From contig NZ_CP101154.1 in NCBI RefSeq assembly GCF_024298905.1, forward strand, positions 1,674,001 to 1,738,000: a DNA stretch of 64,000 nt. Reading direction: 5' to 3'. The notes below the pieces were generated by a model that was not told the DNA's origin, ran no database searches, and saw nothing but the letters and a program-made list of their open reading frames with translations. The position numbers and the translations under genes are program-made. This DNA comes from Natronomonas marina (GTDB taxonomy: Archaea; Halobacteriota; Halobacteria; Halobacteriales; Haloarculaceae). Shown here one piece after another: positions 56,455-64,000 of this stretch. The first letter of the stretch is position 1; each line of letters starts with the position of its first letter.

Positions 56455-56691
56455 ATGGACGACCACACCCGCGACGAGACGGTGGGACCGCCGCGCGACG
56501 ACCCCACGGGCTGGCGGGCCGACGGCCGATGGGAGCACGCCACCCTCTGGCGGGCGACCGAACATGGGGTGCGGCTGTACAACTCCGACGCGTTCCACGA
56601 ATCACACGACTGTTTCGAGAATGTTTGGCCGAGTGTAAACAAATTGTACCGTCAGGGAACCGCGTTCGAGCGGCCAGCAACTAGCCTATGA
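56455..56691 (+). pseudogene. DUF309 gene, 5' fragment
   Basis: Residues 1-55 match the start of DUF309 ([40 protein letters not shown] and HESHDCFEN). After CFEN the frame leaves the family and runs into unrelated sequence up to a stop at 56691, which overlaps the start of a complete DUF309 gene. The missing 3' part is found at 58524-58625. The break is at about 56618. A fragment of this kind cannot make a functional protein. Confidence 0.75.
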
Positions 56692-57182
56692 ACGACCACA
56701 CGCAAGACCCAAACGTAGGCCCACCGATTTCAGGGAACCCGACCGGGTGGCGGCAAGACCGGAGCGTGTCGAATGGGTGGGAACATGGGACCCTTCGGCG
56801 GGCGGTGATTCACGGCGTCCGGCTATACAATTCCGGCGCATTCCATGAATCGCATGACTGTTTTGAATCAGAGTGGTATAATTACGGGAGAGGGACCACA
56901 GAAAGCGCGTTCGCTCACGGAATGGTACAAGTTGCGGCGGGCGCATACAAGCACTTCGATTTCAACGACGACGCCGGGATGCGTAACCTCTTCGAGACGG
57001 CGCTACAGTATCTCCACGGCGTCCCGAATGATTACTACGGGGTTGACGTTCTCGGCGTTAGAACCACGCTCACGAACGCGCTTAATAATCCAACCAGGTT
57101 AGAAGGGTGGCAGATTGAACTTGACGGCGAGCGGCCGGAAGCCCGACCGGAGGATTACGAACACGCCGAAAGCCTGGAATGA
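56688..57182 (+). CDS. DUF309 family protein (164 aa), complete copy in the insert
   Basis: [21 protein letters not shown] opens like the neighbouring fragment, and the family core [38 protein letters not shown] follows, with the C-terminal [28 protein letters not shown]309 members have a small helical fold and no known function. The copy is about 60% identical to the host fragments over the shared parts (estimated by eye). Its start overlaps the fragment's stop by four bases. G+C is lower than in the host fragments, as expected for acquired DNA. Confidence 0.85.
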   Translation: MNDHTQDPNVGPPISGNPTGWRQDRSVSNGWEHGTLRRAVIHGVRLYNSGAFHESHDCFESEWYNYGRGTTESAFAHGMVQVAAGAYKHFDFNDDAGMRNLFETALQYLHGVPNDYYGVDVLGVRTTLTNALNNPTRLEGWQIELDGERPEARPEDYEHAESLE

Positions 57183-57249
57183 GAGGGTGTCATAGAACGG
57201 TTGGCATACCCAGATACGAATCGGTCGATGTAGGATAGAGAATTAGTCG

Positions 57250-57600
57250 TTTCGTGAAGTGCTTCGGGGTCAAGTGGTTCGAGAATCGAAGATTCTCGTC
57301 ATCACGAGAGAGCTCCGCTCTCTCGAACGACCCCGAGGCTTCCTGTTTCCACGACGCACTTTGCAGATTCCACGGCGGAATCCACAGGGAGCGCAGTCTC
57401 CGCAGGCGTGGATTCGGCCTCTCCCAGACCTGCTTGGTGGCGACGGCGGCGCGTCCGACCGTCCGTGTTTTTGGACTTGAAGCCGGAGGCACGTTGTGCC
57501 GTCACACTCCATCATTCAGCATCTTGCAACATAATGGCTTGTGCCATTACGTGTCGGCTTCATCCACGGGGTCAAGCCCCGTGGCATTCGCCTTGCAATT
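57250..57600 (-). mobile_element. Decayed IS605/TnpB-type element with structured ends
   Basis: Read on the minus strand: left end with hairpins CCACGGGG/CCCCGTGG (57564-57584) and TAATGGC/GCCATTA (57532-57549), a short remnant of the TnpB tail, and a right end with a 7-bp closing stem (57265-57271/57329-57335) enclosing two perfect hairpins at 57280-57298 and 57305-57325. The body of tnpB is missing, so it resembles a miniature element. Confidence 0.65.
57302..57505 (-). pseudogene. Remnant of TnpB C-terminal tail
   Basis: The frame ends with GLGEAESTPAETALPVDSAV and CVVETGS. The TnpB at 22.7 kb ends with ESTTPAETALP and RVVETGS, so this is the tail of a related protein with the catalytic core deleted. 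No RuvC motif or zinc ribbon remains. The tail runs into the right-end hairpins exactly as in the complete gene. Confidence 0.6.
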
Positions 57601-57669
57601 CTGTAAAGGTTGAGACAGGAACTCCAGTACATTCATACCTCCAGTCCGAGAATAACCGATAGTGATTAT

Positions 57670-58245
57670 ATGCTCCTGACTCGGGAATCTCGGGGAGTCT
57701 CTCCGGTTATTGGAGTGATTCTGATGGTCGCTGTGGTGGTCATTCTCGCAGCCGTCATCTCCACGTTCTCGCTCGGGTTCGTCGACGAACTCCGAGACCC
57801 TGGGCCAAACATCGCCCAATCCAGCGGTGAGTTTGTTCCACAGGACGGTAACGACGGTGGTATCGTGTTACTCACGCATGAGGCGGGTGACACCGTTCGG
57901 GTTGAAGAACTTGAAATCGCCGTCCAAGCAGAGTGTGCTGGTGGAACCAGACAAGGTCGTATAGTAAACCTTCCCGCTGGGGCTGGGAATGCGATTCGGG
58001 CGTCTGATGGGCAAATAATGGGCGATAACATCTTCGACGAACGGTCGTTGAACACTATCGATAACGCCGTGAGTCAAGTCAACGACGGAGGTGCATTATT
58101 GAAAACACGGTACACCGCCGGCGAGATACTCCTCTTCCGGATTCCGAAAAATAAGTGCGAACTCACTTCAGGAAGCGAGACAACAGTACGAGTCATTCAC
58201 ACCCCGTCGCAGTCAGTTATTATCAAAAAACAGCTGACAGCGTAG
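57670..58245 (+). CDS. Type IV pilin (191 aa)
   Basis: The N-terminus RGVSPVIGVILMVAVVVILAA is the class III signal of archaeal pilins (DUF1628-type): cleavage by the prepilin peptidase before the hydrophobic helix, RG|VSPVIGVILMVAVV. The rest is a Gly/Asn/Gln-rich globular domain with three or four cysteines (QAECAGG, KNKCEL). Haloarchaea have many pilin genes, often alone as here. It is in the lower-GC insert and may be mobile or strain-specific. The ATG at 57670 is the usual distance before the signal. Confidence 0.88.
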   Translation: MLLTRESRGVSPVIGVILMVAVVVILAAVISTFSLGFVDELRDPGPNIAQSSGEFVPQDGNDGGIVLLTHEAGDTVRVEELEIAVQAECAGGTRQGRIVNLPAGAGNAIRASDGQIMGDNIFDERSLNTIDNAVSQVNDGGALLKTRYTAGEILLFRIPKNKCELTSGSETTVRVIHTPSQSVIIKKQLTA

Positions 58246-58523
58246 TGTTCCAGGGGCAGAATACGCTCAATGCCCCGCCGTTCTGGAAACTGCTATTGTC
58301 TGAATCTGATTCTACTCAAGCCGGTGCGATCGCAGTTGATTTGGGAACTGCTGGCTTTAGAACTGAATTGTGCTTCCCACGATTTGCAGACTAACAGATT
58401 GGGTGATTCACCCAAGTGCTCTGTTGAATAGCGGTGCTGACCGGGCCAGTCGAACGCTGGGTTGATCTATCGGTGAATACTCATCCTGATCTCAAGATCG
58501 GTGTCGATTCATCATGGCTCAGG

Positions 58524-58625
58524 CTGGGGGACCCCTCGGAACTACACGGCCGGGAGATACGACTCGACGGGGAGTACCCCGAGGCCCGAGACGCGGACTA
58601 CGCCTTAGCTGGGGACCTGGAGTAG
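58524..58625 (+). pseudogene. DUF309 gene, 3' fragment
   Basis: The sequence GDPSELHGREIRLDGEYPEARDADYALAGDLE corresponds to the last 30 residues of the DUF309 family, compare [31 protein letters not shown] in the complete copy. It continues the frame of the host fragment at 56455 in composition and codon use. Sequence 58434-58523 in the same frame is unrelated and belongs to the insert. The missing middle part is not present. Confidence 0.72.
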
Positions 58626-58626
58626 G

Positions 58627-59310
58627 CTACCCGGACGACTGGTCGCCGTCCGGGCTCCCGGCCGCCGCGACGACGGCGAGCACGAGTCCGGCCACGAGAC
58701 CGACGGCCGCGGCGAGGATAAGCAGGTCCGACGTGGTGAGCGGCCCGCCGCCACCGCCGTCACCGCCGCCGCCGGCGTCGGGGTCGATGACCTCGTCGTC
58801 GGTGCTGCCGACGGCGACGACGCCCTTCATCCCGACGGCGCGGTGCGGCGAGCAGTAGTACCGGAACGTCGCCTCCTCCTCGAAGGTGTACTCGAAGGTT
58901 GCGCCCGCTTCGCTGATCAGTTCGGTCTCGAAGGCCGGGTCGCCGTCGCCCTCCGGCTGGTGGACCACGTTGTGCGGGACGCCCTCGCCGGTCCACTCCC
59001 AGACGACGGTCGTGCCCGGGTCGACGAGGATGGCCGGCGGGTCGAACAGCAGGCCGTTCTCGCCGGCGCCGACCGAGACGGTCACCTCCTCGTTGCCGGT
59101 GTAGTCCAGCGTTCCCTCGTAGTTGCCGACGTCGCTCATCCATCCGCCGTACGCCTGTGCGGCGGCGGGTGCGGCGGCGCCCACGGCGGCCGCGCCCGCG
59201 GCCGCCCCGGCGCCGGCCCGCAGGAACCTGCGCCGCCCGAGTCCCGTCGTCTCGTCTCCGTCCCCGGCCCGGACCGCGGCCCGGACCGCGGTCGGCGATG
59301 ACTCGCTCAT
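58627..59310 (-). CDS. Halocyanin-type blue copper protein (227 aa)
   Basis: A Tat signal (GRRRFLRAGAGAAAGAAAVG, residues about 25-45) is followed by a plastocyanin-like domain with the copper ligands His in GVPHNVVHQ and Cys, His and Met in YYCSPHRAVGMKG. A Gly/Asp linker leads to a C-terminal transmembrane helix (DLLILAAAVGLVAGLVLAVV), so the protein is anchored at the outer face. It carries electrons to a terminal oxidase or similar. Start at 59310. The gene is divergent from the metal-sensing regulator and CopA, which suggests copper-linked regulation. Confidence 0.92.
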   Translation of the reverse strand: MSESSPTAVRAAVRAGDGDETTGLGRRRFLRAGAGAAAGAAAVGAAAPAAAQAYGGWMSDVGNYEGTLDYTGNEEVTVSVGAGENGLLFDPPAILVDPGTTVVWEWTGEGVPHNVVHQPEGDGDPAFETELISEAGATFEYTFEEEATFRYYCSPHRAVGMKGVVAVGSTDDEVIDPDAGGGGDGGGGGPLTTSDLLILAAAVGLVAGLVLAVVAAAGSPDGDQSSG

Positions 59311-59403
59311 ACCCCGTGGTCGGCCCGCCGGGGGTTTATAGGGTGGGGATTGCCGCCCGCCCCCGCCGCAAGCCGTTAGTGGAGCGCGGCACAAGCGGGG
59401 ACC

Positions 59404-59994
59404 ATGCGCGACATCGACGACACCGACCGCGAACTCCTCCGGTTGCTCCTGGAGGACGCCCGGCGGCCCTACAGCGAGTTGGCCGAGACGGTCGACCTCT
59501 CGCCGCCGGCGGTCAGCGACCGGGTCGAACGGCTGTCCGAACTGGGCGTCATCGAGCGGTTCACGCTCGACATGAGCCGCTCGCGTCTGCTGGAGGGGAT
59601 CCGGCTGGCGGTGACCCTCGAGGTCGAACCCGGCGCGACGGCCGCCGTCCGCGACGCACTGGCGGGCGTCGAGGGCGTCGAACACGTCTTCGGGACCGCC
59701 GACGCCCGCCTGTTCGTGATCGCGACCGTCCCCGACGCCGAGGTCCGCGAGCACCTCGCGCCCGCCTTCGAGACGGGTGCCGTCGAAGGGCTGGACGTCT
59801 CGCCGCTGGTCGCCGACGACCGCTATCCCGGCCTGGGCGAGGCGACGCTCGGGCTGGAGTGCGCCGAGTGCGGCAACACGGTGACCAGCGAGGGCGTGAC
59901 CGCCACCCTCGGCGGCGAAGCCTACGAGTTCTGCTGTGAGTCCTGCGAGACCAGGTTCCGACAGCGGTACGAGGACATGAAGCAGGGCGCCTGA
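59404..59994 (+). CDS. Lrp/AsnC-type regulator with TRASH metal-binding domain (196 aa)
   Basis: Residues 1-60 are an AsnC-type helix-turn-helix ([40 protein letters not shown]). Residues 65-145 are the RAM-like ligand domain. The C-terminus holds a TRASH domain: [34 protein letters not shown], with CxxC and CCxxC as metal ligands. Such proteins sense copper or other heavy metals in archaea and regulate P-type ATPases; copA follows 143 bp downstream. TRASH is a strong clue for CopR-like control, and the palindrome at 60027-60067 is a likely binding site. Confidence 0.93.
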   Translation: MRDIDDTDRELLRLLLEDARRPYSELAETVDLSPPAVSDRVERLSELGVIERFTLDMSRSRLLEGIRLAVTLEVEPGATAAVRDALAGVEGVEHVFGTADARLFVIATVPDAEVREHLAPAFETGAVEGLDVSPLVADDRYPGLGEATLGLECAECGNTVTSEGVTATLGGEAYEFCCESCETRFRQRYEDMKQGA

Positions 59995-60026
59995 GGGACC
60001 CACGGCGGCCGCTTCGGGACGTTGCA

Positions 60027-60067
60027 TTCGAATACGAAACGAGACTCAATCGAGGTTCGTTTTCGAA
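60027..60067 (+). promoter_or_regulatory. Operator-like palindrome upstream of copA
   Basis: TTCGAATACGAA at 60027-60038 and TTCGTTTTCGAA at 60056-60067 are inverted with one mismatch and 17 bases between. It lies 70-110 bp before the copA ATG, between the stop of the regulator and the start of copA. Regulator binding here would control copA; autoregulation would need a second site. Confidence 0.5.
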
Positions 60068-60137
60068 GGTCGGGGGCGGTCTCGACTTCGGTTTCGGAGT
60101 AGCAAACCGCTTGAACCAGGGTCACCTACATCGAGAC

Positions 60138-62705
60138 ATGAACAGGGAACGGCTCGAGATAGGGGGGATGCACTGCTCCAGTTGTGCGGAGACGATCACG
60201 GAGGTGGTCGAGTCGCTCGACGGCGTCGAGTCGGCCAGCGTCAACTACGCGACCGACGAGGCCACCGTCGAGTACGACCCCGGGCGCGTCTCGCTTTCGG
60301 CCATCTACGAGGCCGTCGAGTCTGTCGGCTACGACCCGCGCCGCCAGCACCGGACCGTCGAGGTGGCGGGCATGCACTGTGCGAACTGCGCGGAGTCAAT
60401 CGAGGACGCGCTGGTCGGTCTGCCAGGCGTCGTCGACGCCGACGTCAACTACGCGACCGACGAGGCGACCGTCGAGTACAACCCCGGGGCGTTCTCGCTG
60501 GAAGCGGCCTACGAGGCCATCGAGGCGGCCGGCTACGAACCCGTCCGCGAGGGCGACGACGAGGGGTCGGAGGCGTCGCCCGCCGAGCGCGAACTCGAAA
60601 AGCAGCGCCGCCTCGTCGCCGGCGGCGCGGTCCTGACGGCGCCGTTCGTCTACCTGATGGCGACGATGGTGACGCCGCTGTCGCGCCCGGAGGCCCTGCT
60701 GGGCGTCCCGTTCGGCTGGGTCGAGTTCGCCATCGCCACCGTGTTGATGGCGACGCTCGGCCGCGAGTTCCTCGTCGGCGCCTACACCGCGGGCAAGAAC
60801 GGCTCGCTCAACATGGACACGCTGGTCGCGCTGGGCACGACGGTCGGCTACACGTTCAGCACGGCCGTCCTCGCGTTCGGCGTCCCCGGCGGCCTCTACT
60901 TCGAGGCCGTCGCGTTCATCCTGTGGTTCATCACGCTCGGCAACTGGCTGGAGGCCCGCTCGAAGGCGAAGGCCTCCGACGCACTCCGGGAACTCCTCCG
61001 GATGGAGGCCGACGAGGCGACCGTCCTCCGGGACGGCGAGGAGGTCACGGTCCCCGTCGCCGACGTCGAGGTCGGCGACCGGATGAAGGTCCGCCCCGGA
61101 GAGCGGGTCCCGACCGACGGCGTCGTCCGCGAGGGCGAGTCGGCCGTCGACGAGTCGATGCTGACCGGCGAGTCCGTCCCCGTCGAGAAGGGTCCCGGCG
61201 ACGAGGTGGTCGGCTCGACGGTCAACGAGAACGGCGTCCTCGTCGTCGAGGCGACCGCGGTCGGCGAGGACACCGCCATCCAGAACATCGTCCGCCGGGT
61301 CAAGGAGGCCCAGTCCCGCCAGCCGGACGTCCAGCGCCTCGTCGACGTCGTCTCGGGGTACTTCGTCACCGCCGTCATCGCCAACGCCGTCCTGTGGGCG
61401 GCGCTGTGGCTGGCCTTCCCCGACGCCCTGTACGGCCTGGCGACGGCGCTGCCGCTGTGGGAGCCGGTCGGCGGCGGTCCCGTCGTCGGCGGCGTCCCCG
61501 TCTTCGAGTTCTCCGTCATCGTCTTCGCGTCGGCGGTGCTGGTCGCCTGCCCCTGCGCGCTGGGGCTGGCCACGCCCGCGGCGACGATGGTCGGGTCAAC
61601 CATCGCCGCGAAGAACGGCGTCCTCTTCGAGGGCGGCGACGTCCTCGAGAGCGTCCGCGACGTCGGGGCCGTCGTCTTCGACAAGACCGGCACCCTCACC
61701 GAGGGCGAGATGCGGCTGACCGACGTCGAAGTCGTCGGCGAACGCGGCGACGGCGGCGCCGCACCCGACGGCGGCCTCGCCACGGAGCGAGAGGTCGACG
61801 AGTCGTTCGTCCTCGCGGCCGCGGCGGCCGCCGAATCCGGCTCCGAACACCCGCTCGGTGAGGCCATCGTCACCGGCGCCGAGGAGCGTGGCGTCGACGT
61901 CGGCGGCGTCGAAACCTTCGAGAACGTCCCCGGCAAGGGCGTCGAAGCGACCACCGACCACGGCGAGGTGCTGGTCGGCAACCGCGCACTCCTGGAGCGC
62001 AACGGCGTCGACCCCGCGCCGGGCGAGGCGGCGATGGAACGGCTCGAACGCGAGGGCAAGACCGCCATGCTCGTCGCCGTCGATGGGGCCGTCGTCGGCG
62101 TCGTCGCCACCGCCGACACCGTCCGGGAGAGCGCCCGCCGGACCGTCTCGGACCTGCGCGAGCGCGGCTACGAGGTCCACATGCTGACCGGCGACAACGA
62201 GCGAACCGCCCGCGCCGTCGCCGATGAGGTGGGGATTCCCGAGACGAACGTCCGGGCGGGCGTCCTGCCCGACGAGAAGGCCGACGTCGTCGACGACATC
62301 CAGGCCGACGGGACGCGGGCGATGATGGTTGGCGACGGCGTCAACGACGCCCCGGCGCTTGCGGCCGCCCACGTCGGCGTCGCCATCGGCTCCGGCACCG
62401 ACGTCGCCATCGAGTCCGCCGACGTGACGCTGATGCGGTCGGACCCCGCCGACGTGCTGAAGGCCATCCGGCTCTCGGAGGCGACCATCTCGAAGGTGTG
62501 GCAGAACCTCTTCTGGGCGTTCGCCTACAACGCGGCGCTCATCCCCATCGCCTCGCTCGGTCTGCTGAACCCGGCGCTGGCCGGCGCGGCGATGTCGGCC
62601 TCCAGCGTCTCGGTGATGTCCAACAGCCTGCTGTTCGCCCGCTACGAACCGACCCGCGACTACGTTCCGCTGCCGCTGCGGCCGCTGGCCGCGCTCCGCC
62701 GGTAG
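60138..62705 (+). CDS. copA: Copper-transporting P1B-type ATPase
   Basis: A copper exporter of 855 aa. Two N-terminal heavy-metal domains have [12 protein letters not shown] and [12 protein letters not shown]. Eight transmembrane segments include the ion site [12 protein letters not shown] (CPC). P-type motifs are [12 protein letters not shown] (phosphorylated Asp), [15 protein letters not shown] (nucleotide-binding His-Pro), [10 protein letters not shown] and [14 protein letters not shown]. The ATG at 60138 gives the first HMA domain right at the start. Regulation by the upstream TRASH regulator is likely. The ArfC gene follows after 49 bp and is unrelated in function. Confidence 0.96.
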   Translation: MNRERLEIGGMHCSSCAETITEVVESLDGVESASVNYATDEATVEYDPGRVSLSAIYEAVESVGYDPRRQHRTVEVAGMHCANCAESIEDALVGLPGVVDADVNYATDEATVEYNPGAFSLEAAYEAIEAAGYEPVREGDDEGSEASPAERELEKQRRLVAGGAVLTAPFVYLMATMVTPLSRPEALLGVPFGWVEFAIATVLMATLGREFLVGAYTAGKNGSLNMDTLVALGTTVGYTFSTAVLAFGVPGGLYFEAVAFILWFITLGNWLEARSKAKASDALRELLRMEADEATVLRDGEEVTVPVADVEVGDRMKVRPGERVPTDGVVREGESAVDESMLTGESVPVEKGPGDEVVGSTVNENGVLVVEATAVGEDTAIQNIVRRVKEAQSRQPDVQRLVDVVSGYFVTAVIANAVLWAALWLAFPDALYGLATALPLWEPVGGGPVVGGVPVFEFSVIVFASAVLVACPCALGLATPAATMVGSTIAAKNGVLFEGGDVLESVRDVGAVVFDKTGTLTEGEMRLTDVEVVGERGDGGAAPDGGLATEREVDESFVLAAAAAAESGSEHPLGEAIVTGAEERGVDVGGVETFENVPGKGVEATTDHGEVLVGNRALLERNGVDPAPGEAAMERLEREGKTAMLVAVDGAVVGVVATADTVRESARRTVSDLRERGYEVHMLTGDNERTARAVADEVGIPETNVRAGVLPDEKADVVDDIQADGTRAMMVGDGVNDAPALAAAHVGVAIGSGTDVAIESADVTLMRSDPADVLKAIRLSEATISKVWQNLFWAFAYNAALIPIASLGLLNPALAGAAMSASSVSVMSNSLLFARYEPTRDYVPLPLRPLAALRR

Positions 62706-62754
62706 GCCCGCGCCGCTCCCGACCGCTTTTGCCCCCCGGGACCCGACGACGGGT

Positions 62755-63420
62755 ATGCACGTCGTCGTCAACGCCGCCGTCAGCGCCGACGGGAAACTCT
62801 CCTCGCGCCGCCGCGAGCAGATAACCATCAGCGGCGAGACCGACTTCGCCCGCGTCGACCGCCTGCGGGCCGAGGCGGACGCGGTAGCCGTCGGCGTCGG
62901 GACGGTGCTGGCCGACGACCCCTCGCTCGTCCGCCACGACGAGGCCCACCGGGCCGACCGCTACGGCCCGGACGCCGACCCCCCGGCCCGCGTCGCCGTC
63001 GACTCCCGCTGTCGGGCCCCGGCCGACGCCGCGATACTCGCCGACGACCCCGAGACGTACGTCCTGACGAGCGAGGCCGCCCCGCCGGACCGCCGACGGG
63101 CCCTGGCCGACGCCGGCGCGACGCTCCTGACGGCGGGCGAAGACCGGGTCGACCTGCCGGCCGCCCTCGATGACCTGGCGGCCGAGGGCGTCGAGCACCT
63201 GATGGTCGAGGGCGGCGGCGAACTCGTCTTCTCGCTGTTCGAGGCCGGCCTTGTCGACGAGCTATCGGTCTACGTCGGCAACCTCGTCGTCGGCGGGCGG
63301 GAGGCGCCGACGCTGGCCGACGGCGAGGGGTTCGTCGACGAGTTCCCCGAACTGCGTCTCGACGGCGTCGAGCGCGTCGACGACGGCGTCCTGCTGGAGT
63401 GGACCGTCGCCGGGACGTAG
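62755..63420 (+). CDS. arfC: 2,5-diamino-6-ribosylaminopyrimidinone 5'-phosphate reductase (riboflavin)
   Basis: RibD C-terminal-domain-like reductase of archaeal riboflavin synthesis, 221 aa. The N-terminus HVVVNAAVSADGKLSSRRREQITISGETD, AVAVGVGTVLADDPSL, PARVAVDSRCRAPADAAILAD, EHLMVEGGGELVFSLFEAGLVDEL and YVGNLVVGGREAPTL are the NADPH- and substrate-binding motifs. Archaeal enzymes are standalone, unlike bacterial RibD, which has a deaminase part. It follows copA on the same strand without obvious functional link. The ATG at 62755 is the first residue of the conserved strand. Confidence 0.9.
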   Translation: MHVVVNAAVSADGKLSSRRREQITISGETDFARVDRLRAEADAVAVGVGTVLADDPSLVRHDEAHRADRYGPDADPPARVAVDSRCRAPADAAILADDPETYVLTSEAAPPDRRRALADAGATLLTAGEDRVDLPAALDDLAAEGVEHLMVEGGGELVFSLFEAGLVDELSVYVGNLVVGGREAPTLADGEGFVDEFPELRLDGVERVDDGVLLEWTVAGT

Positions 63421-63460
63421 CCGTCGCTGTCGGGGAAGCGAGCGGAGAACCGGGACGGCC

Positions 63461-63745
63461 TCAGTGCTGGTGGCCCGTCAACTCGGCGTAGGAGGCGCCG
63501 AAGCGCTCCTCGAACAGTTCCATCGTCGCCGCCTCGATGTCGCGGTACTGCTCGGTGTCGCCGCCCTCGGCGTGGTGGACGGTCGCGTGAATCCGCTGGG
63601 CACAGGAGAACAGCGCGAGGTCACCGACGATTTCGGCGTCCGACTCCTCCTCTTCCCGCATCAGATCGAGCATCTCGACCGGGAGCGTGACCTCGTCGTC
63701 GTCCTCCTCGCCCTCGATGTACAGCGTGACAGTGTCGTCGGCCAT
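63461..63745 (-). CDS. Small conserved haloarchaeal protein (94 aa)
   Basis: An acidic soluble protein, MADDTVTLYIEGEEDDDEVT, VEMLDLMREEEESDAEIVGDLALFSCAQRI, ATMELFEERFGASYAELTGHQH. A family of this type is widespread in haloarchaea but I know no function. The C-terminal HQH tail and HATVHH in the middle could bind a metal, as a guess. Start at 63745 is chosen over a start two codons upstream (MSMADD). It lies between arfC and the thioredoxin reductase on opposite strands. Confidence 0.7.
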   Translation of the reverse strand: MADDTVTLYIEGEEDDDEVTLPVEMLDLMREEEESDAEIVGDLALFSCAQRIHATVHHAEGGDTEQYRDIEAATMELFEERFGASYAELTGHQH

Positions 63746-63818
63746 GGACACGCGTTTCGCGGCTGCACGGAAGGGGTTTCCGGTCGTGGGCGACCCGGCC
63801 GCAGGACCGCGGCGGCGT

Positions 63819-64000
63819 TCAGTCGTCGGCGGCCGCGGCGTCGGCCGTCTTCTCGGCCCGCTCGCGTTCCTCGAGGTACTCGTCGGCGTCGATTGCGGCC
63901 TTGCTGCCCATCCCCCCGGCGGTGATGGCCTGCTGGTAGTGGTAGTCGACGACGTCGCCGGCGCCGAAGATGCCCGGCACGGCCGTCTCCGTCTGGCCGC
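63819..64000 (-). CDS. trxB: Thioredoxin-disulfide reductase, C-terminal part (truncated by window)
   Basis: The visible part reads ETAVPGIFGAGDVVDYHYQQ, the FAD-binding GxGD motif that ends thioredoxin reductases, followed by AITAGGMGSKAAIDADEYLE and a charged tail. The N-terminal FAD domain and CxxC lie beyond the right end. It would reduce thioredoxin with NADPH. Only about 60 residues are in the window, so the exact family (TrxR or related NAD(P)-disulfide reductase) is not certain. Confidence 0.75.
   Translation of the reverse strand, partial: GQTETAVPGIFGAGDVVDYHYQQAITAGGMGSKAAIDADEYLEERERAEKTADAAAADD

Larger units (their letters stand above)
56619..58523. mobile_element. About 1.9-kb lower-GC insert splitting a DUF309 gene
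   Basis: The sequence between the two halves of the host DUF309 gene has lower G+C and different codon use. It carries a complete second DUF309 gene, a decayed TnpB element, a type IV pilin gene and about 275 bp without a recognisable gene (58246-58523). Ends are set by where homology to DUF309 stops and resumes; no terminal repeats or target duplications were identified. It is possibly a piece of a larger recombined plasmid or island. Confidence 0.55.

Noticed and set aside
58246-58523. IS remnant between the pilin and the 3' DUF309 fragment
   Set aside because: The sequence is AT-richer and may be transposon-derived, but no transposase motif or terminal inverted repeat could be identified.
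59311-60027. Extension of the halocyanin frame to about 60027
   Set aside because: The region is the coding sequence of the divergent TRASH regulator on the other strand. The Tat signal begins at 59310.

Overview
The window is about 66-68% G+C. It has the acidic proteins, leaderless promoters, intron-bearing tRNA-Trp and gene content of a haloarchaeon (class Halobacteria); the genus cannot be fixed from the sequence alone. Most of it is ordinary housekeeping chromosome, interrupted by several short foreign, repeat-rich or lower-GC patches.

Layout. 1-1203: a minus-strand run of tiny genes with 4-base overlaps, mostly zinc fingers, just downstream of the 3' end of an intron-containing tRNA-Trp (1271-1449); it looks like the end of an integrated element. 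1.5-5 kb: ferredoxin, two conserved haloarchaeal proteins and guaB. 5.08-6.66 kb: a TnpB insertion sequence beside tRNA-Lys. 6.8-13.5 kb: DHH protein, PRC-barrel protein, thioredoxin and a biotin operon, bioB-bioU-bioF-bioD, preceded by two BirA-type palindromes. 13.6-22.5 kb: methyltransferase, ADP-forming acetate-CoA ligase with its DRTGG partner, YbaK, CutA, PEBP, Usp and thioesterase genes. 22.6-24.7 kb: a second TnpB element, then a truncated RAD55-like gene fused to a response-regulator remnant. 24.8-29 kb: TraB plus M50 protease pair, purM, HTH-CBS regulator, UPF0212.

29.4-35.5 kb: proteasome beta subunit, a large secreted Ig-like protein with a dockerin-like tail, ATP-dependent DNA ligase and an MBL hydrolase. 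35.6-37.1 kb is an AT-rich patch with a Tat lipoprotein divergent from a Tat-exported protein whose last 60 residues hold 14 cysteines; the architecture is that of a halocin C8-type precursor and it is the best candidate for an undescribed system. 37.1-47.5 kb: top6A-top6B divergent from mscS-gyrB-gyrA, with gyrB carrying a 570-residue intein that itself contains an Xre-type HTH.

47.6-55.5 kb: trpB, membrane proteins, arginase, HTH regulator, NDH-2-like oxidoreductase, DUF63 and an inositol-phosphatase family protein. 55.67-55.88 kb: tRNA-Leu with a second copy of its 3' end 125 bp away. 56.45-58.63 kb: a DUF309 gene split into 5' and 3' fragments by a roughly 1.9-kb lower-GC insert that carries its own complete DUF309 copy, a decayed TnpB element and a type IV pilin. 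58.6-62.7 kb: halocyanin, an Lrp-TRASH metal regulator and the copper ATPase CopA, with an operator-like palindrome. The window closes with arfC (riboflavin), a small conserved gene and the 3' end of a thioredoxin reductase.
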